Assembly (NCBI RefSeq): GCF_025717675.1
Contig: NZ_JAJIRT010000014.1
Location: forward strand, 1 to 64,000
Source: Paucibacter sp. DJ2R-2
GTDB lineage: Bacteria > Pseudomonadota > Gammaproteobacteria > Burkholderiales > Burkholderiaceae_C
Length of the DNA stretch: 64,000 nucleotides
Direction: 5' to 3'
Positions within the stretch are counted from its first letter, which is position 1. Every line of letters starts with the position of its first letter. The translations under genes and the position numbers were made by a program. This document shows, one piece after another, positions 11,410 through 21,409 of this stretch. Under the pieces are notes generated by a model, which saw only the letters and a list, made by a program, of their open reading frames with translations, was not told the origin of the DNA and did no database searches.

Positions 11410-12259
11410 CCCCTGTTGAGCAGGCCGAGGCTTCGCCGCGTGCCAGTTCCAAGCCCAGCAGAGCTCGTTTGGTGCGCGGCCCCCAGCGGTATTCGCCAAA
11501 GTCCGCATTGGCGCGAATCACCCGGTGGCAGGGGATCAGGTAGGCAATCGGATTTGCTGCAACGCAACTGGCGACGGCCCGCACCGCCCGTGGAGCGCCG
11601 ACCTGCCGCGCCAATTGGCCGTAACTCAAGACCTGACCCTCTGGTATGCGCATCAGCGCCTGCCAGACCTTCAGCCGTAAGGACGTGCCGGACAAGGCCA
11701 AGCCGATGGGCCGGCTGGGCCCCAAGCCGCTGATGCGACGCAGCACTTCGTCCAGGATGGGGGCCAGTTCTTGCCGCGCCTCCTGCCATTGCGCGAGCGG
11801 CCATTGGGCCGTCGCCTTGGCCAGCATGTGTTCGTCGCTGGTGCCTTGGCTGAACACCAGCGACACCACGCCGCGTTCGCTGGCGGCCAACCAGATCGGC
11901 CCCAGCAAGCTGTCGGCGCTGCTCCAGCGCAGCGTCAGGCCGGCCGCGCCATTCTTGAACTCGCCTGGGCTCAGACCTTCTTGTCCGACAAACAAATCAT
12001 GCAGGCGCGACGGGCCTGATAAGCCAGCCGATAGGGCCGCTTCCATCACCGAGTCGGCCTGCGCCAGACTTTGCTTGGCGCGCTGCAAGGCCAGTGCCTG
12101 GCTGAACTCCTTGGGCGTGACACCGGCCAGCTCGACAAAGCTGCGCTGGAAGTGAAACAGGCTTTGGCCGGCGGCATCGGCCAGGGCTTGCAGGGACACC
12201 GGGCCCTGGCTCAGCTGCTCCAGGGCCTGGCGGACGCGTTCATAACGGGGGCTGTTCAT
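11402..12259 (-). CDS. AraC-HTH / methylated-DNA-cysteine methyltransferase (Ada-like, no zinc domain)
   Basis: 285 aa from MNSPRYERVRQALE; a frame extends 12 codons upstream. Residues 1-100 form an AraC-type helix-turn-helix pair. The C-terminal half is the O6-alkylguanine transferase: VWQALMRIPEGQVLSYGQLA, then the active-site motif IPCHRVI with the acceptor Cys, then EYRWGPRTKRALLGLE. It lacks the N-terminal zinc domain that lets Ada sense phosphotriesters. Same strand as the TPR-GAF kinase gene, 69 bp behind its stop, so perhaps cotranscribed with oxyR and that kinase. It overlaps the convergent binding-protein gene by 8 bp. Confidence 0.9.
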   Translation of the reverse strand: MNSPRYERVRQALEQLSQGPVSLQALADAAGQSLFHFQRSFVELAGVTPKEFSQALALQRAKQSLAQADSVMEAALSAGLSGPSRLHDLFVGQEGLSPGEFKNGAAGLTLRWSSADSLLGPIWLAASERGVVSLVFSQGTSDEHMLAKATAQWPLAQWQEARQELAPILDEVLRRISGLGPSRPIGLALSGTSLRLKVWQALMRIPEGQVLSYGQLARQVGAPRAVRAVASCVAANPIAYLIPCHRVIRANADFGEYRWGPRTKRALLGLELARGEASACSTGAI

Positions 12260-12328
12260 GGCGGCAGTGTGAAGGGCGAACTCTTGGCCGACCACCCGGT
12301 TCTTGCGCTCAGCTGTGCTGGCCAGGCC

Positions 12329-15199
12329 TTACAGGGCGGCGGCATCCGCACTGCCCGGTTCCTCTCGGTCGCGGGCTTCGGGTGCCTGCAGAGGCAGGCA
12401 GAGTACGAAGCAGCAGCCCGGCCCCGGCGCGGGGTCCAGCGTGAGGCTGCCGCCGAGCAGGGAGCTGACGATGTTGTGGCTGATGGACAGGCCCAAGCCG
12501 CTGCCGCCTTGGCCGAACTTGGTGGTGAAGAAGGGCTCGAACACGCGGCTGGCATGGGCGGCGCTGATGCCGACCCCGTCGTCGCGAAAGCGCAACTCGA
12601 CCCGGCCGTCCTTGAGCGGCCGGGCGCTCAATTGCATCAGGCCACCGCGCCGGGCGCCGAAGCCGTGCAGCATGGCGTTGTTGACCAGATTGCTGAGCAC
12701 CTGGCCCAGGGGGCCGGGAAAGCTGTTGAGCAGCAAGCCCTCGGGCACCTGCAGCTCCAGGCGGTGGCCCTTGTTGCGGATGCCTGCTTGCAAGGTGGCG
12801 GTGACCTGCTCGCACAGCAGGGCCAGGTCGAACAAGCGGCGCTGTTCGGCCGTGCGGTCCACGGCCACTTGCTTGAAGCTGGTGATCAGCTCGGCCGCCG
12901 TCTGCAGGCCCTGCATGATCAGGCGTGCCACCGATTGGGTCTCGCTCAGAAACAGCTCGAGTTCGCTGCGCCGCAGTAATTTGGCATCGGCCGCCTGCGC
13001 CACCTCGCGGCTGCGTTGCTCCAGGGTGCTGGCCATCAGCAGGCTGTTGCCCAGCGGCGTGTTCAGTTCATGGGCAATGCCGGCGACCAGGGAGCCCAGG
13101 GCGGCCAGCTTCTCCTTGGCGACCAGCTGGCTCTGCGCCTGCTGCAGGCGCCGGTAGGCGTGGGCATTGTCCAGGGCGATGGCGGTGAAGGCATTGAGCG
13201 AGCGGAACACCATGCGCTCATGCTCGCCATAGGCTTGGGCTTGCGGTGACTGCACCGTCACCACGCCCAGCAGACGCTCCTGGATCAGCAACGGCGCGAA
13301 CATGGCGCTCAGGGTGCGCATGGTTCCGGGCACCTGGCTGGGGTCGCTGCCGTCGGCGGCCAGATGGACCGAGAGTTCGCGCCGTTCGCGTGCGCAGCGG
13401 GCGGCGTTGGAGTCGGTGTCGCTGAGCGCAATGCAGTCAGGCGGCAGGGGCTGGCCGTCCTCCAGGCCGAACACCGAGTTCAGGCTCTCGCCATCCTCGT
13501 CCAACAGATAGATCTCGAAGGCCCGAGCATCGAGCAGGGCCGGGATGTGGCGGCTCAGGGCGTCGAAGATCGAGCCCAGCTCCAGGTGTTGGGTCAGCTC
13601 CAGGCCGATCAGGCCGAGCTTTTCCAGCGTCAGGCTGTTGCGCTGCATCAGCGCGGCCTTCTGGCGCTCGGCCTCGGCCATGTCCTGCAGATGCTGCGCT
13701 TCGCTGCGCGCGTTTTCATTGAGATGGCGCAGCTGCAGGGCCTCGACCCGGTCGGCCGAGCTGCGGCCGAGCATGTTGGCGCGGGCGCTGGCGGCCAGCT
13801 GGCTGGTCTCGAAGGCTTCGCGGTAGCGGCCGGTGCCGGCATAGGCTTGCGCCAGGGCTGCCAGCAGTTCGGCGCTGTCCTTGTTGCCGGCGATCGACAG
13901 GGCGCGCTCGCGCGCCAGCTCCAGCTGCTGCAAGGCCTGGGCCCGGCCGTTCGGGCCGGGGTCCTGCTGGGCGATCTGGGCCAGCACCATGCGCAGCTCC
14001 ACCTCGGCCTCGGCCGCGCCTTCGGCCTCGGCGCGCGCCAGGTCCTCGCTGGCCATCTGGCGGGCCGGCTCCAGCTGGCCCAGCAGCAGCAGCGCACGGG
14101 CTTGGCCGCGGCGGGCATTGCGCCGCAGGTCCAGATAGCCGCCGGGGTGGCGGTCCAGCGCTTCGAAGTAGTCCAGGGCCCGCTGGCCCTCGCCCAGGTC
14201 CAGGCAGAGCAGGCCTTGGTAGCTGAGGCAGACCGCGTAGTTGCGCGAGTCGGGCTGGGGCGCAAAGATCAGTGTGCCTTCGTCGAGCAGGCTGCGCGCC
14301 AGCTCCAGGCGGCCCAGGCGGCGCAGGGTTTCGCCCATCTGCATCAGGCAGCCGCCCAAGCTGATCGACCAGCCCGAGGCGCGGGCCATGTCCAGGCCGC
14401 GCTCCATCCATTCCAGGGCCGATTCCGGGTCATTCAGGTCGTTGAAGGCGCTGCCCAGATTGCCCAGGGTATTGATGGTTTCGCGTACATAGCCGGCGGC
14501 CTGCAAGGGCTGGATCAGGACGGAAAAGCGGCGCACAGCCAGCTTCAGGTCGCGCGCGCGCAGGGCGCGGTAGCCTTGGTAGAGCTCGATCAGCACGGCC
14601 GCGCTGGCATGCAAGCCGCTGAGCTCGGCCGGGAAATGCTGGCCCCAGCGCAATTCGGCGGCTTCACGGTTCTGCAGGCCGGCGCTGCGCGCCAAGCTGC
14701 ATTCGAAGATCCATTGGCGCGTGCGGTCGCCGGCGCGCTCGGCCCAGACGATGGCTTGCTCCAGAGCCGCGCAGCTCTCGTCCATTTGCCCGGCGCCACT
14801 TTGCAGCAGGGACTTCAGCCAAGCGCTGTCGGCACAGGCCAGCCAATCCTGCGCGGCTGAGGCTTCCACCAGCAGCTCGGCCGCCAGGGGCAGGCCTTCG
14901 GCAAAGCGGCCATGGAGGCGCAGCGCGTCGAGCCGGGTCAGGCGCAGGCGTCGCCGCAAGGCCGCGACTTCGTCGGCGGGCAGCGCCGGCTTGGCGGCCA
15001 GGGCCTGCTCGGCGGCCTCGGCCCGCGCCAGGGCTTGCGGGGTGTTGCGCTCGCGCTCATGCCAGGCCAAGGCCACAAGCAGGCGGCAGCGCTCGGCCTC
15101 ACTCAGGGTGTCGTCCCGGCCGGCGCGCAGGGCGGCGAGCTCGCCGTCGAGTTCGTAGAGCCGCGGCTCCAGGGGCGTGGCTGCGGCTGCGGGGCTCAT
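12329..15199 (-). CDS. Cytoplasmic TPR-GAF histidine kinase, coupled to oxyR
   Basis: 956 aa with no membrane segment. Residues 1-500 are TPR-like repeats opening with LLVALAWHERERNTPQALAR. Residues about 530-690 form a GAF domain (FEIYLLDEDGESLNSVFG, LLIQERLLGVVTVQS). The H-box AHELNTPLGN puts the phospho-His near residue 710. ATPase motifs are NLVNNAMLHGFG, DDGVGI and GQGGSGLGLSIS. Its ATG overlaps the oxyR stop by 4 bp (ATGA), so translation is probably coupled. No response regulator is adjacent. The GAF suggests a soluble or redox ligand; the ligand is unknown. Confidence 0.93.
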   Translation of the reverse strand: MSPAAAATPLEPRLYELDGELAALRAGRDDTLSEAERCRLLVALAWHERERNTPQALARAEAAEQALAAKPALPADEVAALRRRLRLTRLDALRLHGRFAEGLPLAAELLVEASAAQDWLACADSAWLKSLLQSGAGQMDESCAALEQAIVWAERAGDRTRQWIFECSLARSAGLQNREAAELRWGQHFPAELSGLHASAAVLIELYQGYRALRARDLKLAVRRFSVLIQPLQAAGYVRETINTLGNLGSAFNDLNDPESALEWMERGLDMARASGWSISLGGCLMQMGETLRRLGRLELARSLLDEGTLIFAPQPDSRNYAVCLSYQGLLCLDLGEGQRALDYFEALDRHPGGYLDLRRNARRGQARALLLLGQLEPARQMASEDLARAEAEGAAEAEVELRMVLAQIAQQDPGPNGRAQALQQLELARERALSIAGNKDSAELLAALAQAYAGTGRYREAFETSQLAASARANMLGRSSADRVEALQLRHLNENARSEAQHLQDMAEAERQKAALMQRNSLTLEKLGLIGLELTQHLELGSIFDALSRHIPALLDARAFEIYLLDEDGESLNSVFGLEDGQPLPPDCIALSDTDSNAARCARERRELSVHLAADGSDPSQVPGTMRTLSAMFAPLLIQERLLGVVTVQSPQAQAYGEHERMVFRSLNAFTAIALDNAHAYRRLQQAQSQLVAKEKLAALGSLVAGIAHELNTPLGNSLLMASTLEQRSREVAQAADAKLLRRSELELFLSETQSVARLIMQGLQTAAELITSFKQVAVDRTAEQRRLFDLALLCEQVTATLQAGIRNKGHRLELQVPEGLLLNSFPGPLGQVLSNLVNNAMLHGFGARRGGLMQLSARPLKDGRVELRFRDDGVGISAAHASRVFEPFFTTKFGQGGSGLGLSISHNIVSSLLGGSLTLDPAPGPGCCFVLCLPLQAPEARDREEPGSADAAAL

Positions 15200-16116
15200 G
15201 ACAGGCGCTTCACTCCGGCCAGGCTGCAGCCGTAGACGGCATTGCGCAGCGCGGCGATGGCCTCGTAGCGGGTGAAGGTCTTGCGCCAGGCCAGCACCAC
15301 GCGGCGCGTCGGCACCGGCGGCGCAAAGGGCACGAAGCGCAGATGGCTGGGCGGCAGCACAGGCACGCTGAGCGCCGGCACCACGGTCACGCCCATGCCC
15401 GAGGCCACCATGTGCTTGATGGTTTCCAGCGAGCTGCCTTCGAAGCTTTTGCGTATGCCCTCGGCGTCGCTGCTGAAACGGGCGAACTCGGGGCAGACTT
15501 CGAGCACATGGTCGCGGAAGCAGTGGCCGGCGCCGAGCAGCAGCATGGTTTCGCTTTTCAGCTCCTCGGCCGAGACAGACTCGCGCCCGGCGAAAGGGTG
15601 GCTGGCCGGCACGGCGATCATGAAGTCTTCGTCGTAGAGCGGCGCCACGGCCAGGCCGGTGTCGGGGAAGGGCTCGGCCATGATGGCGCAGTCCAGCTCG
15701 CCGGTGCGCAGCATCTCCAGCAGCTTGACGGTGAAGTTCTCCTGCAGCATCAGCGGCATCTGTGGGTAATGCTCGATGACGTTTTTCACCAGCTCGGGCA
15801 GCAGATAGGGCGCGATGGTGTAGATCAGGCCCAGGCGCAGGGCGCCGGCCAAGGGGTCTTTGCCGCGCTTGGCGATCTCGTGGATGGCGCTGGCCTGCTC
15901 GATCACCGACTGGGCCTGGCGCACGATGTCTTCGCCCAGCGGCGTCACCTTGATCTCGTTGGCCCCGCGCTCGAAGATGCGCACGTCCAGCTCTTCTTCG
16001 AGCTTCTTGATGGCCACGCTGAGCGTGGGTTGGGAGACGAAGCAGGCCTCGGCGGCGCGGCCGAAATGGCGCTCGCGGGCCACGGCAACGATGTAGCGCA
16101 ACTCGGTCAGGGTCAT
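15196..16116 (-). CDS. oxyR: OxyR hydrogen-peroxide-sensing LysR-type regulator
   Basis: 306 aa from MTLTELRYIVAVARERHFG, preceded by AGGA at 8 nt; an ATG three codons upstream is too close to that site. N-terminal LysR helix-turn-helix (FVSQPTLSVAIKKLEEEL). The C-terminal regulatory domain keeps both redox cysteines in GAGHCFRDHVLEVC, matching E. coli Cys199 and Cys208, whose disulphide activates OxyR. Likely targets in this window are katG and dps. Unusually, its stop codon overlaps the start of a TPR-GAF histidine kinase. Confidence 0.94.
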   Translation of the reverse strand: MTLTELRYIVAVARERHFGRAAEACFVSQPTLSVAIKKLEEELDVRIFERGANEIKVTPLGEDIVRQAQSVIEQASAIHEIAKRGKDPLAGALRLGLIYTIAPYLLPELVKNVIEHYPQMPLMLQENFTVKLLEMLRTGELDCAIMAEPFPDTGLAVAPLYDEDFMIAVPASHPFAGRESVSAEELKSETMLLLGAGHCFRDHVLEVCPEFARFSSDAEGIRKSFEGSSLETIKHMVASGMGVTVVPALSVPVLPPSHLRFVPFAPPVPTRRVVLAWRKTFTRYEAIAALRNAVYGCSLAGVKRLS

Positions 16117-16272
16117 GCGGGCCATCCTAACTGGAGCGCGGGCCCTGTGCGGGGCGGCGGCCGGCCATTGGGCGTCTCAGCCTAGCGCAAACCCGGAGAT
16201 GGGCGGCTACACTGCGCGCCAAATGGGGTCTGGCTTCGCAGGCTCCGCCCCTTCAGCCCCCGAGGAGCCGCC

Positions 16273-17944
<1,672 letters not shown>

Positions 17945-18117
17945 GCCGGGCGGGATGGCCTGTTCGGATGGGTTGGTGGGAAAATATCCCACGTGTGTGC
18001 GCTATGCGCTCAAAACGGCGGTCCTGTGCGCTGCGCTGCGTAGATACTGCAGGCCGGTCGCTGGCGAGCAGCCAGGCTTGTTTGTTTGTTGATTCACCGT
18101 CATTTTTTGAGTCCTGT

Positions 18118-18822
18118 ATGAACACCACATCCCGCTTCTCCATTGCCAAGGCAGCTTTGCTGGCCGCTGGCCTGAGCACCCTGACCCTGCTGAGCGCCTG
18201 CGGCGGCGGCAGCTCGGCCGATGCCGGCAAGCCCTTGCCCACGCCCAAGCCCAACCCGGTCCCGACGGCGCCCACCACCACCTGCAGCTCGGCCGGCATC
18301 GCCGCCTCGAACGCCAGCCCGGCCACGGCCACGGTCTGCATGCTGACCAGCAAGGGTGAAATCGTCATCGAGCTGGAAAGCGTCAAGGCGCCGATCACCG
18401 TGGCCAACTTCCTGGCCTATGTGAAGAGTGGCTACTACAAGGACACCATCTTCCATCGCGTGGTGCCCGGTTTTGTGGCCCAGGGCGGCGGTTTCACCAG
18501 CGGCAATGTGGCCAAGGCCGGCACGCTCGCGCCCATCGTGTTGGAGAACCAAAACGGTTTGTCCAATGTGCGCGGCACCATCGCCATGGCACGCACCGGC
18601 GCCGTCGATTCGGCCACCGGCCAGTTTTACTTCAACACCGTGGACAACAAGGGCCTGGACTACAGTGCCGCCATCTCGGGCAAGAACGGCTATGCCGTGT
18701 TCGGTCGCATCATCTCGGGCCTGGCCACGGTCGACGCCATCAATGCCGAGCCGCAGCTCTACGCTGGTGCCGACATGACCGGCACCGAAGTGCTGCTTTA
18801 CTGGGCCACACAGCTCAAATAA
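18118..18822 (+). CDS. Cyclophilin-type peptidyl-prolyl isomerase lipoprotein (copy 1)
   Basis: 234 aa. A signal peptide ends in the lipobox LLSAC followed by GGGSS and a Pro-rich linker, so it is a lipoprotein, probably outer-membrane. Residues 75-230 are a cyclophilin domain (cis-trans proline isomerase): IVIELESVKAPITVANFLAY, FHRVVPGFVAQGGGF, and TGQFYFNTVDN in the position of the usual SQFFIN. It is the first of two tandem paralogues. The canonical Gln-Phe-Phe is Gln-Phe-Tyr here. Confidence 0.92.
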   Translation: MNTTSRFSIAKAALLAAGLSTLTLLSACGGGSSADAGKPLPTPKPNPVPTAPTTTCSSAGIAASNASPATATVCMLTSKGEIVIELESVKAPITVANFLAYVKSGYYKDTIFHRVVPGFVAQGGGFTSGNVAKAGTLAPIVLENQNGLSNVRGTIAMARTGAVDSATGQFYFNTVDNKGLDYSAAISGKNGYAVFGRIISGLATVDAINAEPQLYAGADMTGTEVLLYWATQLK

Positions 18823-18918
18823 GCTGACTTTCACCCGCAAGGGTAAGCAGATGTCAGCGCCGTCAGCGGCGCTGCAATCGAGCGCGTTGAGCAGACACCT
18901 TGTTCAGGAGTCTGTCTC

Positions 18919-19608
18919 ATGCGCTCTTTTGTTTTGCGCCTGGCCGCTGTGGCCGCCCTGGTGACCTTGACCGCCTGCGGCGGCGGCGGTGGTGACGGCG
19001 ATCACTACCGCCCGGACCCGGTGCCCGTGCCGGTGCCCAACCCCAACCCGCGCCCCAACACCAACAGCTGCAGCAACGAGGGCTTGGCCAAATCGGCGCA
19101 AAGCCGCTTCTCCACCGTCTGCATGCTGACCAGCAGCGGCGAGATCGTCTTCGAGCTCTACACCGAGTACGCACCGGCCACCGTGGCCAACTTCCTGCGC
19201 TATGTGGCCGACGGCCATTTCAGCAACACCTTGTTCCACCGCGTCGAGCGCGATTTCGTGATCCAGGGCGGCGGCTACACCAGCGGCATGTACGAGCGCC
19301 GGCCGACCTATGGACCGGTGCCCTTGGAGAGCAACAACACCCTGGCCAATCTGCCCGGCACCCTGGCCATGGCGCGGCGCGGCGAGCCCAACAGCGCCAC
19401 CAACCAGTTCTTCGTCAATGTGAAAGACAATCCGGGCAATGACTTCAAGAGCCCGACCCAGCCTGGTTACGCCGTGTTCGGACGGGTCATTTCCGGCATG
19501 GCCACGGTGGAGGCCATCAATGCCGTGCCCACCTACTACTACGCCGATGCCGATGTCTCGCGGCCGCGCCAGGAAGTGCTGATCTATTGGGTGCAAAGAC
19601 TGCAGTAA
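18919..19608 (+). CDS. Cyclophilin-type peptidyl-prolyl isomerase lipoprotein (copy 2)
   Basis: 229 aa with lipobox LTAC and a GGGGG start, then a Pro-Val-Pro-Asn linker and a cyclophilin domain: IVFELYTEYAPATVANFLRY, FHRVERDFVIQGGGY and SATNQFFVNVKDN. It lies 96 bp downstream of its paralogue, same strand, with an 8-bp hairpin (18855-18862 / 18867-18874) between them. Likely periplasmic-side folding of outer-membrane or secreted proteins. The two copies differ enough that the duplication is old. Confidence 0.92.
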   Translation: MRSFVLRLAAVAALVTLTACGGGGGDGDHYRPDPVPVPVPNPNPRPNTNSCSNEGLAKSAQSRFSTVCMLTSSGEIVFELYTEYAPATVANFLRYVADGHFSNTLFHRVERDFVIQGGGYTSGMYERRPTYGPVPLESNNTLANLPGTLAMARRGEPNSATNQFFVNVKDNPGNDFKSPTQPGYAVFGRVISGMATVEAINAVPTYYYADADVSRPRQEVLIYWVQRLQ

Positions 19609-19640
19609 GCCCGAAGCCGGGGGCCCTGAGCTTGGCGCGC

Positions 19641-20693
19641 ATGCGCCTGCAATGGAGCCGCGCCGAGTTGGCCGCCCTGCTGCGACGCTGGGCGGCTTTT
19701 CTCGCTGTGGTGGCCGCCGTGCTGGGCAGTTTCATCAGCACCCTGATCGGCTGGCCGGCCTTGCCCCTGTTCTGGGCCATGCAGGCCGACACGCCGCTCG
19801 CGCTCTCCTTCGCCGCGCTGCTGGGCCATGCGCTGCCGGGCCTCTTGCTGGCCTGGGGCTTGCGCGAGGCCTTGCTGCCAGTGCGCTGGATTCCGTTCGA
19901 GCGCGCGCTGCCGCTGCAGCGGGTGGACATCTGGCGGGCCGATCTGGGCGTGCTGGCCTTGGCCCTGCTGCCATGGGCCTTGCTTAACCTCATTTCTTTC
20001 GCGGCCTGGCGGGCGGCCAACCCGTTCTGGATGCAGGGCTTGTGGCTGCAAGCCTTGCTTGGCTTCGCGATCTCGTTGCTGTTCTCGGCCGGGGGCGCTC
20101 TGGCCTTGATGCAGCACCGGCGACGCCCCGGAGCACCCGCCCGGCGTGCGCCGGCGGCGCTTCGGATCTCGCGCCGCCAGGCCGTGTCGACCTGGACCGC
20201 CTTGCTCTGGCTGCCGCTCTGGCGCGGCCCGGCGCGGCCGGTGCTGCATGGTTTGTTGGCCGCGCTGCTGGGCTTGTTGCTCTGCCTCGCCGCGGCCTGG
20301 CGATTCCCGGACCAAGCGGCCTGGGCCTTGGCGTTTTCGACCCTGCTGAGCTCGGGCTTCTGCGCCCGGCTGCAAGCCCAGGCCCGGCAGTGTTTTGCAC
20401 CGCTTCAAGTGGCCAGCGCCATGCTGCCTTTGTCGCCTCAGGCCTGGTCGTTGCGCCTCTATGCCTTGGCCTTGCTGCCTGCACTGCTGGCCTGGGTCAG
20501 CTGGGCGGCCTTGCTGGCGCTGGGCCCCTGGTCGCTGGGGCCGCGTGCCACCCCGGCCTTTTTCATCGCAGCTGCCGCCGCGCCAGCCTTGGCCCTCTGG
20601 CGTCCCGAGACCCTGAGCCCCGAGGCACGCGCCGGCCGCTGGCTTTTGTCCTGGGGCATCTGGGTTGCCCTCGCCAGCGAAGTCATTGTCTGA
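19641..20693 (+). CDS. Integral membrane protein, probable ABC exporter permease
   Basis: About 350 aa from MRLQWSRAELAALLRR; longer frames upstream run into the preceding gene. Very hydrophobic, with eight or more predicted helices and an Ala/Leu/Trp-rich composition. No domain motif is recognised. The start of the next gene, an ABC ATPase, lies 4 bp after its stop, so it most likely forms the membrane part of that small exporter. Substrate unknown. Position 32 bp behind the tandem cyclophilins may be incidental. Confidence 0.72.
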   Translation: MRLQWSRAELAALLRRWAAFLAVVAAVLGSFISTLIGWPALPLFWAMQADTPLALSFAALLGHALPGLLLAWGLREALLPVRWIPFERALPLQRVDIWRADLGVLALALLPWALLNLISFAAWRAANPFWMQGLWLQALLGFAISLLFSAGGALALMQHRRRPGAPARRAPAALRISRRQAVSTWTALLWLPLWRGPARPVLHGLLAALLGLLLCLAAAWRFPDQAAWALAFSTLLSSGFCARLQAQARQCFAPLQVASAMLPLSPQAWSLRLYALALLPALLAWVSWAALLALGPWSLGPRATPAFFIAAAAAPALALWRPETLSPEARAGRWLLSWGIWVALASEVIV

Positions 20694-20697
20694 AACC

Positions 20698-21339
20698 ATG
20701 CCCGACGCTCATCGACCTGAATTCCAACTGCATGTCCGCGCCCTGAGCTTTGCCTATGCCGGCCAGGCGCGGCGCGTGGTCGACCTCTGGAGTCAGGACT
20801 TCGGCCCCGGTCTGGTCTGGCTGCGCGGCGCCAATGGCACGGGCAAGTCCACCCGACTCAAGCTGCTGGCTGGTGCGCTGGCGCCGCAGTACGGCAGCGC
20901 CGAGCTGCAGGGTTGCGATCTGCTGCGGCAGCCCTTGGACTACCGGCGCCAGGTCGCTTTCGTCGGCGCCGAGCCGCCGCCGTTCGAGCACCTGAGCCCG
21001 AGCGAATACTTCGGCTTTCTGAGCGGGCTCTACCCGCGCGCCGATGCGGCGGCGTGGCAGCAGCACATCGAGGGTTTCGGCCTGCAGCCCTTCTTGGGCC
21101 AGCCGATGCGCAGCCTCTCCACCGGCACGCAGCACAAGGCGGCGCTGGCCACGGCCTTGGCCCTGGGCACGCCTCTGCTGCTGCTGGATGAGCCGCTCAA
21201 TGCGCTCGATGCCGCCTCGCTCACGCACCTGCGCGGCGAGCTGTCACGCGCCGCTCAGTCCACGGACCGGATCTTGCTGTTGGTCAGCCATGAGGAGCTG
21301 GGCGTGGTGCCGAGCGCCCGCGTCGAGCTGTCGGCTTGA
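20698..21339 (+). CDS. ABC transporter ATP-binding protein
   Basis: 213 aa, a single ATPase domain. Walker A is LRGANGTGKSTRLKLLAG. The signature is degenerate: LSTGTQHKAALA instead of LSGGQ. Walker B is LLLLDEPLNALD, and the switch His lies in LLVSHEE. The short length resembles CcmA-type exporters. It works with the membrane protein encoded immediately upstream, 4 bp apart. The GA(N)GTGKST context is fully intact, so it should bind ATP. Confidence 0.87.
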   Translation: MPDAHRPEFQLHVRALSFAYAGQARRVVDLWSQDFGPGLVWLRGANGTGKSTRLKLLAGALAPQYGSAELQGCDLLRQPLDYRRQVAFVGAEPPPFEHLSPSEYFGFLSGLYPRADAAAWQQHIEGFGLQPFLGQPMRSLSTGTQHKAALATALALGTPLLLLDEPLNALDAASLTHLRGELSRAAQSTDRILLLVSHEELGVVPSARVELSA

Positions 21340-21409
21340 TCTGAGGCAAGGCATGCGGGGCAGGCGCTGGCTAGACTGCCGCGCCACTTTGTCCCGACCG
21401 AGCTCCGCC

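Noticed and set aside
17976-17992. GTGGGA/TCCCAC hairpin behind panC
   Set aside because: Stem of 6 bp with no T-run; too weak to call a terminator or operator.
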